The notes beneath the pieces are model-generated. The model saw only the letters and a program-made list of their open reading frames with translations. It did no database searches and was not told the DNA's origin. This document shows positions 20,001-27,765 of a stretch of DNA of 64,000 nt, piece after piece. The position numbers and the translations under genes were made by a program. Source of the stretch: a bacterium (lineage in GTDB: Bacteria > Pseudomonadota > Alphaproteobacteria > Rs-D84 > CACZYB01). The stretch is taken from assembly GCA_024692925.1 (NCBI GenBank), contig JAILLX010000088.1, positions 1 through 64,000 of the forward strand. Reading direction: 5' to 3'. Each line of letters opens with the position of its first letter. Within the stretch, counting starts at the first letter, position 1.

Positions 20001-20129
20001 AAAAAAATCCCTTAAGTCGAGGAGAGAGAGAAAATAAGGAGGGAATGACTTAAGGGATATACTGGCTTTCACCAGACTTGCCGAAATGAGGGGTCGTCTC
20101 GGCAAATTTTGTTTTCGTATTAACGAATT
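20001..20129 (-). ncRNA. Candidate small RNA with C/U-rich terminator loop (minus copy)
   Basis: A strong promoter on the minus strand would start a transcript of about 130 bases with no good reading frame. It folds into GCCGA...TCGGC with an ACCCCTC-bearing loop, CTGG-TGAAAG-CCAG, and a terminator in which CCCTTAAGTC pairs perfectly with GACTTAAGGG, followed by seven T. The 28-base terminator loop is almost all C/T and includes CCCTCC and CTCTCC. This layout matches the facing RNA at 19667-19780 although the stems differ in sequence. Binding to ribosome sites of mRNAs is inferred. Confidence 0.65.
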
Positions 20130-20135
20130 GACTTC

Positions 20136-20163
20136 ATTATACAAATTTATTTTTCTTTGTCAA
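20136..20163 (-). promoter_or_regulatory. Strong promoter of the minus-strand small RNA
   Basis: TTGACA, 16 bases and TATAAT: both hexamers match consensus perfectly. It lies in the gap after the terminase ATPase-half stop. Confidence 0.75.
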
Positions 20164-20234
20164 TATATTTTTGAAAAAAATTTTTATTTGTATAATATTT
20201 TTAATTTTTTCAGTAAAATCAATAGGTTTTTATT

Positions 20235-20834
20235 CTAAGTTTTATAAATTGTATCCAATGTATGAGGTGTCCCAATAAAAATTTGCATACCATTTGGCAC
20301 CAAAATAAAGCTATATTCCAAAAGTTTCTCTCTCAAATCTTGTCTTTTTTGAAAAGTATCGCAATTTTTTGGTACCTCCACATCATCACAAATCACAACA
20401 TCAGCCCTACTTCCCGTAGCATTAGACATAAGTCCCACCGCCATCATAGATGGATCCCGCAAAGCCACATCACGTGCCACGGTAAAACTTCCCGACGCCC
20501 ACTCTGATTTTTTCTCAGGTCTAATTTCTTCTAACAAAGGAAAAGTTTCAATAATTCGCTTAACATTTCTGACCATCTTTTTTGCCAAAACTGTATCCGC
20601 CGCAACCACTAAAATCCTAAGGTTCGGATTAGTATATAAAAGCCACGCACAAAACACACCAACTATTGTTGACTTTCCACTACTTCGAAACGCCATCAAA
20701 AGACCTTTTTTATTTTCAGATTTGTAAATATTCAAAAGCCACTTTGCAATACGTATATGGTGCGATGGTGTCGAAAGTCCCTGAAATTTATTCCAATCCA
20801 AAAGGAATTTTTCAAAATCAACTTTTTCAACCAT
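20235..20834 (-). CDS. Phage terminase large subunit, ATPase half (split gene)
   Basis: 199 residues covering only the packaging ATPase. Walker A is FRSSGKST at 49-56, Walker B with catalytic acids is VVICDDVE at 146-153, and the coupling motif IGTP ends at 190. The protein stops nine residues later (HTLDTIYKT), at the linker where whole terminases pass into the nuclease domain. That domain is encoded at 11263-12132, 8.1 kb away on the same strand. Nothing essential of the ATPase is missing. The stop is followed by a clean intergenic region, not by remnants of the nuclease part. Confidence 0.88.
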   Translation of the reverse strand: MVEKVDFEKFLLDWNKFQGLSTPSHHIRIAKWLLNIYKSENKKGLLMAFRSSGKSTIVGVFCAWLLYTNPNLRILVVAADTVLAKKMVRNVKRIIETFPLLEEIRPEKKSEWASGSFTVARDVALRDPSMMAVGLMSNATGSRADVVICDDVEVPKNCDTFQKRQDLREKLLEYSFILVPNGMQIFIGTPHTLDTIYKT

Positions 20835-20835
20835 T

Positions 20836-21261
20836 TTATACTATATTCAAATCACCAAATGAATCCAACAAATCCAAACTTTTCTTTCGCATAGTCAAAA
20901 GATTTTTATTTTTCTTATAGTTATAATTTATATCATTCGAAGCCAAAGCAAGATCGGAAAAATATTCCTTATTTTTAATTTCATCCTCTGCTTCTCTTTC
21001 CATACTACCAAGAAGGACTGCCGAAGACCCATCTGTAAAATCCACACCATTTGATGCCATCTTTGCTTTTTTACTTGCAACTTTTGATTTAAGAAGGTTT
21101 CTTTTTTCCTCCTCATAAAGTTCTTGTTTTTTCCTTAAATTATCCTCTTGAATCTTTGCTTCTTTTTTTGCTAATTTTTTTGATTTTTTAGCATCTTGTA
21201 TATCCATCACGGTTTTCGCAGCAGAAACAACTCCACCAATCACCGCAGCCGTAGTTCCCAT
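20836..21261 (-). CDS. Internal-virion-like phage protein
   Basis: 141 residues. A short hydrophobic, Gly/Ala start (GTTAAVIGGVVSAAKTV) is followed by a long charged coiled coil and then SNGVDFTDGSSAVLLGSMEREAEDE. This layout, especially the G-V-D-F-x-x-GSS step, resembles small podovirus internal core or ejection proteins encoded near the tail-tube genes. Assignment is by pattern and position. It ends one base before the terminase ATPase start. Confidence 0.6.
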   Translation of the reverse strand: MGTTAAVIGGVVSAAKTVMDIQDAKKSKKLAKKEAKIQEDNLRKKQELYEEEKRNLLKSKVASKKAKMASNGVDFTDGSSAVLLGSMEREAEDEIKNKEYFSDLALASNDINYNYKKNKNLLTMRKKSLDLLDSFGDLNIV

Positions 21262-21273
21262 AATAAATACCTC

Positions 21274-23148
21274 CTATCTTATTACATCAACCAACATTGA
21301 CATATTTAAAATTTTTAATTTACAAGGAGCCGAACTTTGAATTTTAAACAAAGGAATTTGGTAATTTTTAACAAAACCTTTTCCACGAATTTTTACATCA
21401 CCAGAAAAATATTCATCATTAAGAATTATATTTTTAAGTCCCGCCCCTGTATCTACTTCCAACTTTTCTGTATCCATAAGTCGTAAATTAAGTTCCAACA
21501 GTCTTACCGCCTTTGGAATAAAGCTTGAACCAACAAACAAAGGTAAAGGACAAAAGATATGAGTAAAAGGAAGCCCAACAACAATATTTTTACAAGGCTT
21601 CGGCAAACTAACTTCATTATTTTCCACCCGTAAATTATAAATTTCACCATCCGCAACAACTACTACATCTTTATTATTTAAAAAGTCCAAATCAGTAATA
21701 GTCGAAATTTCCGTTATCGAAGATATTTTCTTTGCTTTATCAAGAAATAAATCTTCATCAAAAACTTCTAAACTATAGGTTCCATCTCGTTCCACAACGA
21801 CATAAACTTTATCAAATAACACAGCCAACGATTTAAACTTTCCATTGGTTTTATATTGCACCCACGCATTTGTATTATGACTTTTGTTTATAAGAAGTAC
21901 TGCCAAAGTTCCATCTTCCTGTACAACATAAAGCCTTCGTTTTTTAACATTATAATCTTGTTCCAATGGATTATTAAGAAGATGTGACGAAAGCAAAATT
22001 AAATCTTCGGATGAATAATTTTCACTTAAATCGCCATAGAAAAACTCTCTTATTTCCTTTTTATTTCTTGCCACAAAAATTGTTGAACCTTCTACAAATT
22101 TCGGAGCAATATACCTATCATCCACCGACCCAATTTTTGTTTGTTGACTAACACTGATATTCGACGGAGTAATCGGATTCCCAACAACCATCCATTCGGA
22201 ATCAGATGTAAAAACTTGTAAATGTTTACCGGCAAAAACCGAAACTATTTGATTACGCTTGTCTGAAAAAATATCAAATTCAATAGCTTCATCATCAAGT
22301 CCACTTCCCAAATCGAAATTAAAGTATTCACCAATTTTTGAAAACCACAACCTATTTTTTAAAACATCAGTTCCACCAATCACAAGTCTGTTTTGATAAA
22401 AAGCAATACTTGCCGGATATCCACTTTTCTCAGAAAATGCCTGTTCTTGCCAATTTGCATCTGCATCTTTTGAATTCAAATCCACATTAACAGTTGCATT
22501 TGCAACACGTCCCGTAGAAACAGAATTTATCAGTATTTCTCCACCATTTATCAAAATCTTCACACCGACATAAATACTGGAAAACAAAGATTGACTTGCC
22601 ACAATTTTTATTTCCCCAGTTGTCCCATTAGGTGTCAATGTAATCCCTTCGGTACCATCAATTCTTGTATACGGTTCACACGAATATCCATATGTCGGAT
22701 GTTTAGGATATATCCAAAAAGCAATAGTCCATGTTCCAACCAACTTATTATACCTAATAATCCGAGGCGGAATAAAAGGATGAACCAAATACAAAGTTTG
22801 TCCCTTTTGCACCCATCGCATCTTTGGCAAATCAGAAAGAGTATACGGTGAATCTAATGTAGTCACAAACTCACCATTTTTATTAAAAATATCAATATAT
22901 TCATCTCTGAAAAAAAGTAAAAACATACTGTCTTCGGAATATTCAAAGGCAATAATTTTCCCATTTGATTCCAAACTTGAAACAAATTTCAAACCGCTTC
23001 GTCTTTCAATACCACCTGTCTGAATCACATCAAAATTAGTAAGGTTCATCGCCGAACTTCTGTATGCCGAAATATTTCCACGCCCAAACAAATTTCGTGA
23101 AAGTTCGCCAAACGAAAAATCATTATAAGTAATACTTTGTTTTGCCAT
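21274..23148 (-). CDS. Phage tail-tube / stabilisation protein (gp12-like)
   Basis: 624 residues. The opening FSFGELSRNLFGRGNISAYRSSAMNLTNFDVIQTGGIERRSGLKFV is the hallmark of large podovirus tail tubular protein B-type proteins. A long beta-rich body follows, with SAYPASIAFYQNRLVIGG-like wording (YPASIAFYQNRLVIGGT) also typical. It should form the tail nozzle below the portal. A strong GGAGGAG site precedes the ATG, and the gene follows the gp11-like gene by 8 bases. Confidence 0.85.
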   Translation of the reverse strand: MAKQSITYNDFSFGELSRNLFGRGNISAYRSSAMNLTNFDVIQTGGIERRSGLKFVSSLESNGKIIAFEYSEDSMFLLFFRDEYIDIFNKNGEFVTTLDSPYTLSDLPKMRWVQKGQTLYLVHPFIPPRIIRYNKLVGTWTIAFWIYPKHPTYGYSCEPYTRIDGTEGITLTPNGTTGEIKIVASQSLFSSIYVGVKILINGGEILINSVSTGRVANATVNVDLNSKDADANWQEQAFSEKSGYPASIAFYQNRLVIGGTDVLKNRLWFSKIGEYFNFDLGSGLDDEAIEFDIFSDKRNQIVSVFAGKHLQVFTSDSEWMVVGNPITPSNISVSQQTKIGSVDDRYIAPKFVEGSTIFVARNKKEIREFFYGDLSENYSSEDLILLSSHLLNNPLEQDYNVKKRRLYVVQEDGTLAVLLINKSHNTNAWVQYKTNGKFKSLAVLFDKVYVVVERDGTYSLEVFDEDLFLDKAKKISSITEISTITDLDFLNNKDVVVVADGEIYNLRVENNEVSLPKPCKNIVVGLPFTHIFCPLPLFVGSSFIPKAVRLLELNLRLMDTEKLEVDTGAGLKNIILNDEYFSGDVKIRGKGFVKNYQIPLFKIQSSAPCKLKILNMSMLVDVIR

Positions 23149-23156
23149 TACTCCTC

Positions 23157-23720
23157 CTATTTTCTTGCATCAATCAAAGAAAAATTTTTCAAAGATTCTG
23201 TTGTTTGTTGCATACCATCTATTGATTTTGCTTCTTTTATTTCAGAATTAAAAAGCCTGTAAAATAATGAATATTTTGATGTATCATTCAAAAGAGAAAT
23301 CGAAAGTTCGGCAGCCATCAAATAAATAAATGATGAAACAAAAAGTGGTGAAAAACAATCCTCTCCTACATCAGAAATATACTCAAGTTCCACTTCTTCA
23401 TCATTACAAAACAAATAGCTCCCTGCAATTTTGTATTTTACTCCTGATGAAATTTTCACCGCCCTTAAAAAATCAGCCGGAAGAATATATGCATAACTGT
23501 AATCATAACGATTAACATCATCAGCCCTTGTCAACAACGCTGTTTTCAAGGCAAAACTCCACGCATAAAGGCAAAGAAGTTTTTGTTTTAATCCCAAATA
23601 AATACTTTCACAAATTTCCGATTCAACAGTTCCATCTTCAAAAGAAGTTATCGAATTCGCCCCAATTTTATTAAGGGCTTTTGAACATAATTCAATATTT
23701 GAAAAACTCATATTACTCAC
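23157..23720 (-). CDS. Phage tail-tube / head-completion protein (gp11-like)
   Basis: 187 residues matching the tail tubular protein A pattern: IELCSKALNKIGANSITSFEDGTVESEICESIY, then LLCLYAWSFALKTALL and the YAYILPADFLRAV segment. Such proteins bind beneath the portal and connect it to the nozzle protein encoded just downstream. The separation from the capsid gene by a terminator suggests an independent transcript. Confidence 0.85.
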   Translation of the reverse strand: MSNMSFSNIELCSKALNKIGANSITSFEDGTVESEICESIYLGLKQKLLCLYAWSFALKTALLTRADDVNRYDYSYAYILPADFLRAVKISSGVKYKIAGSYLFCNDEEVELEYISDVGEDCFSPLFVSSFIYLMAAELSISLLNDTSKYSLFYRLFNSEIKEAKSIDGMQQTTESLKNFSLIDARK

Positions 23721-23733
23721 CTTTTCCCTTTTT

Positions 23734-23756
23734 AAAAAAAGGGGGTCATTGCCCCC
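23734..23756 (-). terminator. Terminator between capsid and tail-tube units
   Basis: GGGGGC-AATG-ACCCCC on the minus strand, followed by seven T. Confidence 0.85.
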
Positions 23757-23766
23757 TTAAAATTTA

Positions 23767-24012
23767 CTAAACAACAGAAGATATACTTACTACACCCGCA
23801 GTAATCGCACTTACAACAAATATAGTTGTTTCCATTGTTCCATTTATAGAAGAAGATACAACAATCAAATCACCAACATTATAAATATTTGCAACATCGT
23901 TAAAATATCCTGATGTTGAAACAACACTCTTTGCATCTTCTGTTTTATAATGCCACAAAGTAAAACCATTCGCATACGCAAGAACAGATAAATTTTTTGA
24001 ATTCATACTCAT
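23767..24012 (-). CDS. Small protein encoded after the capsid gene
   Basis: 81 residues, beta-rich, with no charge bias: NGFTLWHYKTEDAKSVVSTSGYFNDVANIYNVGDLIVVSS. Position and composition fit a head decoration or capsid-stabilising protein, but no family is recognised. It is probably co-transcribed with the capsid gene and ends before a strong terminator. Confidence 0.7.
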   Translation of the reverse strand: MSMNSKNLSVLAYANGFTLWHYKTEDAKSVVSTSGYFNDVANIYNVGDLIVVSSSINGTMETTIFVVSAITAGVVSISSVV

Positions 24013-24047
24013 TTTATTTTTTCCTTTCCTTTTTTTATTTATAAAGC

Positions 24048-24878
24048 CTAAGCAATTGTTGCATCATCATCGCAAAGGATTTTTACAATACCTAAATTAT
24101 CAATAAGTTTTGCACCCTGACTCATACAATTTGATACGAAATGAGATGCTCTTTCGCCATGCCATGAAATATCAGTTTTTACATCACAACCTGATGCATG
24201 ACCTATTGCATTTTTGTGATAAATAAAGCAACTACGATTACCATCAGCAATTGGCAAAGAATTATGTAAAATCCAATTAATTCCCATCCATTTTCTTGAT
24301 TCTGTACCTTTCAAAAGAGGATATGAATCACCAACATAATCAGCACTGGAAAATTCTTCCATACTTAAAAGTTCATTCCATTGATGCACACCAACAACAC
24401 CAAATCTTTGGCCATCATCCGGCACATCATTTGCATTTAAAAATTCTAATGCTTCAAAAATTTTTGATTTAGTAAGACCTGTTGAACCGGCACTAACCGC
24501 ATTTGTTGCTTTATCAAGTTCTGAAATAATAAGTTCATCACTTTTTCTTCCCAAAGCATACGCACCAGCCGATGCAACAACTCTTCTTTCATCAATGTTT
24601 GTTTTAAGTTCATCAAGCTCGTCAACCCAATCCCCAGCATAGTAATCAGTAAGTACACATTCAACTGGTGTATGATCCAAATTCATCACTGGAACAAGTC
24701 CGTGTCTTGATTTAGTCGAAGCAATCCCCTTACCAATTTTTTGAAAAGTTGTTGAACTACCTCTTACATCATTTTTTGTTCTAACTGTTGAACGAAGTTT
24801 TGTTCCCATTTGTTGAAAAGCAAGGTGAACTTCCGCTTCGAATTGTTTTATAAATACATTATCAATAGATACTGACAT
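24048..24878 (-). CDS. Phage major capsid protein
   Basis: 276 residues. The N-terminus VFIKQFEAEVHLAFQQMGTKLRSTVRTKNDV, then FQKIGKGIAST, DYYAGDWVDELDELKTNIDERRVVASAGAYALGRKSDELII, is the pattern of a podovirus-type capsid family common in alphaproteobacterial prophages. No truncation is visible. It lies downstream of the scaffold gene, as expected for a head module, but with a membrane protein and a Lys/Ala-rich protein gene between. Confidence 0.85.
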   Translation of the reverse strand: MSVSIDNVFIKQFEAEVHLAFQQMGTKLRSTVRTKNDVRGSSTTFQKIGKGIASTKSRHGLVPVMNLDHTPVECVLTDYYAGDWVDELDELKTNIDERRVVASAGAYALGRKSDELIISELDKATNAVSAGSTGLTKSKIFEALEFLNANDVPDDGQRFGVVGVHQWNELLSMEEFSSADYVGDSYPLLKGTESRKWMGINWILHNSLPIADGNRSCFIYHKNAIGHASGCDVKTDISWHGERASHFVSNCMSQGAKLIDNLGIVKILCDDDATIA

Positions 24879-24933
24879 ATTTTAATCTCCTATATTTTAT
24901 TAAAAAAAAGAGCAATATTTCTATTACCCAAAC

Positions 24934-24962
24934 AAAAAATCCGCCTTGAAACCAAGACGGAT
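24934..24962 (-). terminator. Terminator before the capsid unit
   Basis: ATCCGTCTTG and CAAGGCGGAT form the stem on the minus strand, followed by six T. Confidence 0.8.
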
Positions 24963-24986
24963 AAAAGTATAATTAAATCTTAAATT

Positions 24987-25547
24987 TTATTTTTTTACTT
25001 TTGTAATAATTGGTTCAATTCCCCTTACAATTCCATGCATCGAAGATATTGTAAACAAAACAGAAGCAAAAAATAGTACGAAAATTTGCACCGAAGATTC
25101 AATCAACTGTTTCGAATATTTTGTTAAAACCAAAAGATCTGTGTAAAACAAAATTGCAAATGCGAATGATACCAAAAATGAAACCAAAAGTTCGTATTTA
25201 AAAGATTTATTAAACACATATTCTATCTTTAATTTTTTCGATTTAATCATAACATATTTTAAAATACCACACACAATAATAAAAGGCATAAATACTTTCA
25301 CAATATTAAAAATTGCATCCACAACACCAATAAACATTATTTCGATTGGGTTCATTGCAAATCCAACAAGTTTATAAGTTTCCAACTTTTTAACAAAGGA
25401 TTGTGTAAAGCATAAAATTACAGAAAGTACCAATACTGTTTTAATTATTGCACCGGTATGATTATAAAAAAATCCCAACAATTTTCCAAAAAACGAAGAT
25501 TTTTTATTTTCCTGTTTTCTGGTCTTGTTGGGATCCGAAACTACCAA
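24987..25547 (-). CDS. Multi-pass membrane protein, unknown
   Basis: 186 residues with about four hydrophobic helices: residues 34-52, 72-98, 122-141 and 150-170. Both ends are rich in Lys. No family is recognised; a holin or membrane-anchored host factor are possible but unsupported. It is the gene immediately after the Lys/Ala-rich protein (8 bases), so the two may be co-transcribed, and a terminator follows. Confidence 0.65.
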   Translation of the reverse strand: MVVSDPNKTRKQENKKSSFFGKLLGFFYNHTGAIIKTVLVLSVILCFTQSFVKKLETYKLVGFAMNPIEIMFIGVVDAIFNIVKVFMPFIIVCGILKYVMIKSKKLKIEYVFNKSFKYELLVSFLVSFAFAILFYTDLLVLTKYSKQLIESSVQIFVLFFASVLFTISSMHGIVRGIEPIITKVKK

Positions 25548-25555
25548 AGAAATTT

Positions 25556-25990
25556 CTACTTCTTTGCTACTTTTTTTTTTGCTACTGGTTTAACAGCTTT
25601 CTTAACAGAAGCAACTTTTACAGCAGCTTTCTTAACAACGATTTTCTTTTTTGCTGGAGCTTTTACTGCAACTTTTTTTGCAGGAGCTTTTTTAGCAACT
25701 ACTTTTTTAGCAGGAGCCTTTTTAACAGCAACCTTTTTAGCAGGAGCTTTTTTAGCAACTACTTTTTTAGCAGGTGCTTTTTTAACAGCAACTTTTTTTG
25801 CAACTACTTTTTTTGCTGGAGCTTTTTTAACAGCTACTTTTTTAGCAGGTGCCTTTTTAGCAGGAGCTTTCTTAACAGTAACTTTTTTTACTTCAACTTT
25901 TTTAACAGTAGTTTTTTTAACTTCAACTTTTTTTGCAGCTGGTTTTTTAGCAGCAGGTTTTACAGTTTTTTTAATTATACTTTTAAACAT
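25556..25990 (-). CDS. Histone H1-like Lys/Ala/Pro-rich protein
   Basis: 144 residues made almost wholly of KKAPAKK, KKVAVKK and KKVVAKK repeats, strongly basic, like the C-terminal tail of histone H1 or bacterial AlgP/Hc-type proteins. It should bind DNA or RNA without sequence specificity. The start MFKSIIKK follows GGAGAG by four bases. It lies between the scaffold and capsid genes of the phage-like set, which raises the option of packing DNA within particles. A chromosomal nucleoid role is equally possible. Repeats make its length prone to change. Confidence 0.85.
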   Translation of the reverse strand: MFKSIIKKTVKPAAKKPAAKKVEVKKTTVKKVEVKKVTVKKAPAKKAPAKKVAVKKAPAKKVVAKKVAVKKAPAKKVVAKKAPAKKVAVKKAPAKKVVAKKAPAKKVAVKAPAKKKIVVKKAAVKVASVKKAVKPVAKKKVAKK

Positions 25991-26080
25991 AATTCTCTCC
26001 TTAATTAAAACAAAAGACAATTACAATATACCACATAAAAAAGAATACTGCAATACTTAAATTAAAAAAATGCAAAAAAA

Positions 26081-26674
26081 TTATTCATCACCATACAAAA
26101 ATTTAAAACCATCATCAACTTTTTTTATAAAATTTTTATCATTATCTCTCCAATATTTTGGATCCTTCATCATCTCTTTTAATTTTTCTTCTGTAATGAC
26201 ATCAGCAACTTCACCAGATTTTGCCATAACTTTTGGTTCACCCGAAGTCATCATATTGTAAAGTGCAATCACGCCATAAAAAGATGTATTCAAAGATTGA
26301 TAAATTTCAGCCGGTAAATTTTTATCAGCCCACAAAGAAATTTGTCGTGCAATTTCATCAAATCTTTCTTCACCACCAAAATAATTTTCAAGCTTTGATA
26401 ATTCTTTGTAAAGTTTAAATTCATTAACAACTTCCCTGATTTTTGGAATCATAATTTCCGCAGCCAAATCATAAACAAGTTGTGCCTGTTCATTTGTAAA
26501 TCCTGCAACTTTAAGCCTTTTGTTTACCTCTTCATCAATTGTTAAAAATTGGCTGTGAAGAACTATTTCATATCCCTTTTCTGCACCATCAGTTTTAAGT
26601 GCCAAATCCAAAATATCTTTGTTTGGATTAGTTTGCTTTTCATCCTGTTTTATTTCAATTTTTTTATCTTCCAT
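26081..26674 (-). CDS. Phage capsid scaffolding/assembly protein
   Basis: 197 residues. The acidic, disordered N-terminus and the C-terminal motif LKEMMKDPKYWRDNDKNFIKKVDDGFKFLYG are typical of capsid assembly proteins of podovirus-like phages. The middle (ENYFGGEERFDEIARQISLWADKNL) also fits. It should guide capsid shell assembly and then leave. It precedes the capsid gene in the minus-strand order. Confidence 0.8.
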   Translation of the reverse strand: MEDKKIEIKQDEKQTNPNKDILDLALKTDGAEKGYEIVLHSQFLTIDEEVNKRLKVAGFTNEQAQLVYDLAAEIMIPKIREVVNEFKLYKELSKLENYFGGEERFDEIARQISLWADKNLPAEIYQSLNTSFYGVIALYNMMTSGEPKVMAKSGEVADVITEEKLKEMMKDPKYWRDNDKNFIKKVDDGFKFLYGDE

Positions 26675-26788
26675 TTTTACCTCTATATAATTTAGTTTTC
26701 AAAAAATCAAACAACTCTATTAAAAAGAAATATTTGAATTTTCGTTTTTTAAATATTAACTTTAAAAGGAAACAAAGTTTCGACATAC

Positions 26789-27001
26789 TTATTTTTTTTT
26801 AGAATTTAGTTCATCGATTTTTGTTTGCAAACTGTCGGTAAGTTCACGACCCAAAAATATCACTCCGAACAAAGGAATAATAATCTGAAGTAAATCAATC
26901 AAACTTACATCGCCAACCAAATACATCGCAATACAAGAAATAAAACTTACAACTGATGTGACCAAAGTTTTTTTATTTTTTAAGCAACCACCAATATTCA
27001 T
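26789..27001 (-). CDS. Small two-helix membrane protein (holin-like)
   Basis: 70 residues with two hydrophobic segments at about 14-31 and 37-51, and a charged C-terminal helix. GGAG five bases before the ATG at 27001 sets the start. Size and layout fit small holins or phage membrane proteins, and it sits beside a lysin-like gene; this is inference by context. Confidence 0.55.
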   Translation of the reverse strand: MNIGGCLKNKKTLVTSVVSFISCIAMYLVGDVSLIDLLQIIIPLFGVIFLGRELTDSLQTKIDELNSKKK

Positions 27002-27017
27002 AATAACTCCTTTATTT

Positions 27018-27452
27018 TTACACATAAACATCAAAGAAAGAAAAACCATCCACAATAAATTTTGGTTTAACATTGTTTGTTAAAAGATGGCTTTCCAATT
27101 TTTTATGAAAAGACAAAATATTTGAAAACTCTTCTTTTAAATTTCCACTTAACACTTCATTTGCAATCTTTAAACATTTTTTGAAAACAGAATTATCAAC
27201 ACAAATTTCATCCATCATTTTCAAATTTTTCCAACATCGAAGTGATGTAAGTTCACTAACCATATTTGGTACATCATCAGAAATTTCCGCCTCAAAAATA
27301 AATCTGTTCATCAAAGTATTTGCAATCAATTCAATAAATTTATCACTTGGATTTTTTGTTATTGCAAACAAAGTCTTTGCAAAAATAAATTTATTGATAT
27401 TAGAATTAAGTTTAAGTTTTTTTATAAAATTTTTCTTTTCACCAACAATCAA
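27018..27452 (-). CDS. SleB-type cell-wall hydrolase-like protein, probably inactive
   Basis: 144 residues. Segments IANTLMNRF, LTSLRCW and FKKCLKIANEVLSGN follow the order of SleB/CwlJ-type phage lysins, which cut peptidoglycan. The catalytic Glu expected in the first helix (usual wording E-A-R) is not seen (LFAITKNPSDK), and the usual D-x-T-x-G-A-x-H-Y motif is replaced by EFSNILSFHK. I choose a TTG start eight bases after AGGAGG, one base after the upstream stop; the frame extends ten codons further up but would contain that ribosome site. Confidence 0.6.
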   Translation of the reverse strand: MIVGEKKNFIKKLKLNSNINKFIFAKTLFAITKNPSDKFIELIANTLMNRFIFEAEISDDVPNMVSELTSLRCWKNLKMMDEICVDNSVFKKCLKIANEVLSGNLKEEFSNILSFHKKLESHLLTNNVKPKFIVDGFSFFDVYV

Positions 27453-27453
27453 T

Positions 27454-27735
27454 TTATTTACCTCCTGAAATTTTTTCCTCAATACGCAAAAGATGAGCCG
27501 TCAGTCTGTTTTCCACATCTTTCAAACAAGAAATAGATGCATAATTAACTGCGACATCAACCCTAAAGGAGGCAAGATTTTCAATCAAAGTAATTACATC
27601 TTTTTTTGATTTTGCCTCTACCTCCTTTACATAATTTTGCAAAAGGTAAATACTATTTTTCAAAAGCCAAAACCCACCCGCAAACAATGGAATTTCGACA
27701 ACACTTATCCACCAGGATAAATTTATATTTTCCAT
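27454..27735 (-). CDS. Small membrane-anchored coiled-coil protein
   Basis: 93 residues. One membrane helix (WWISVVEIPLFAGGFWLLKN) is followed by a charged coiled coil to the end, which carries the GGAGG of the next gene. The layout resembles phage lysis-cassette accessory proteins encoded before a lysin. It would be the first gene of the right phage block. Start from MENINLS behind GGGGGTG. Confidence 0.6.
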   Translation of the reverse strand: MENINLSWWISVVEIPLFAGGFWLLKNSIYLLQNYVKEVEAKSKKDVITLIENLASFRVDVAVNYASISCLKDVENRLTAHLLRIEEKISGGK

Positions 27736-27765
27736 TTTCACCCCCAACAATTTATGATTTTCGAC

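Noticed and set aside
19567..20144. Short frames in the intergenic region before the terminase ATPase half
   Set aside because: They cross the palindromes and terminator hairpins, lack ribosome sites and have no plausible protein character.
20235..20834. Terminase split as a simple frameshift or sequencing error
   Set aside because: The missing half is not in another frame next to it; it is 8 kb away with its own start, coupled to the portal gene.
11263..20834. Split intein joining the terminase halves
   Set aside because: Neither half carries extra sequence at the break point that could be an intein fragment.
25448..26060. Long Phe/Asn- and Phe/Ala/Thr-rich frames on the plus strand
   Set aside because: They are the antisense of the Lys/Ala repeat gene; repeat composition keeps these frames open. 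No ribosome site and the start runs back into another gene.
10200..27735. A complete, inducible prophage
   Set aside because: No integrase, replication, lysogeny-switch or tail-fibre gene, and host genes interrupt it.
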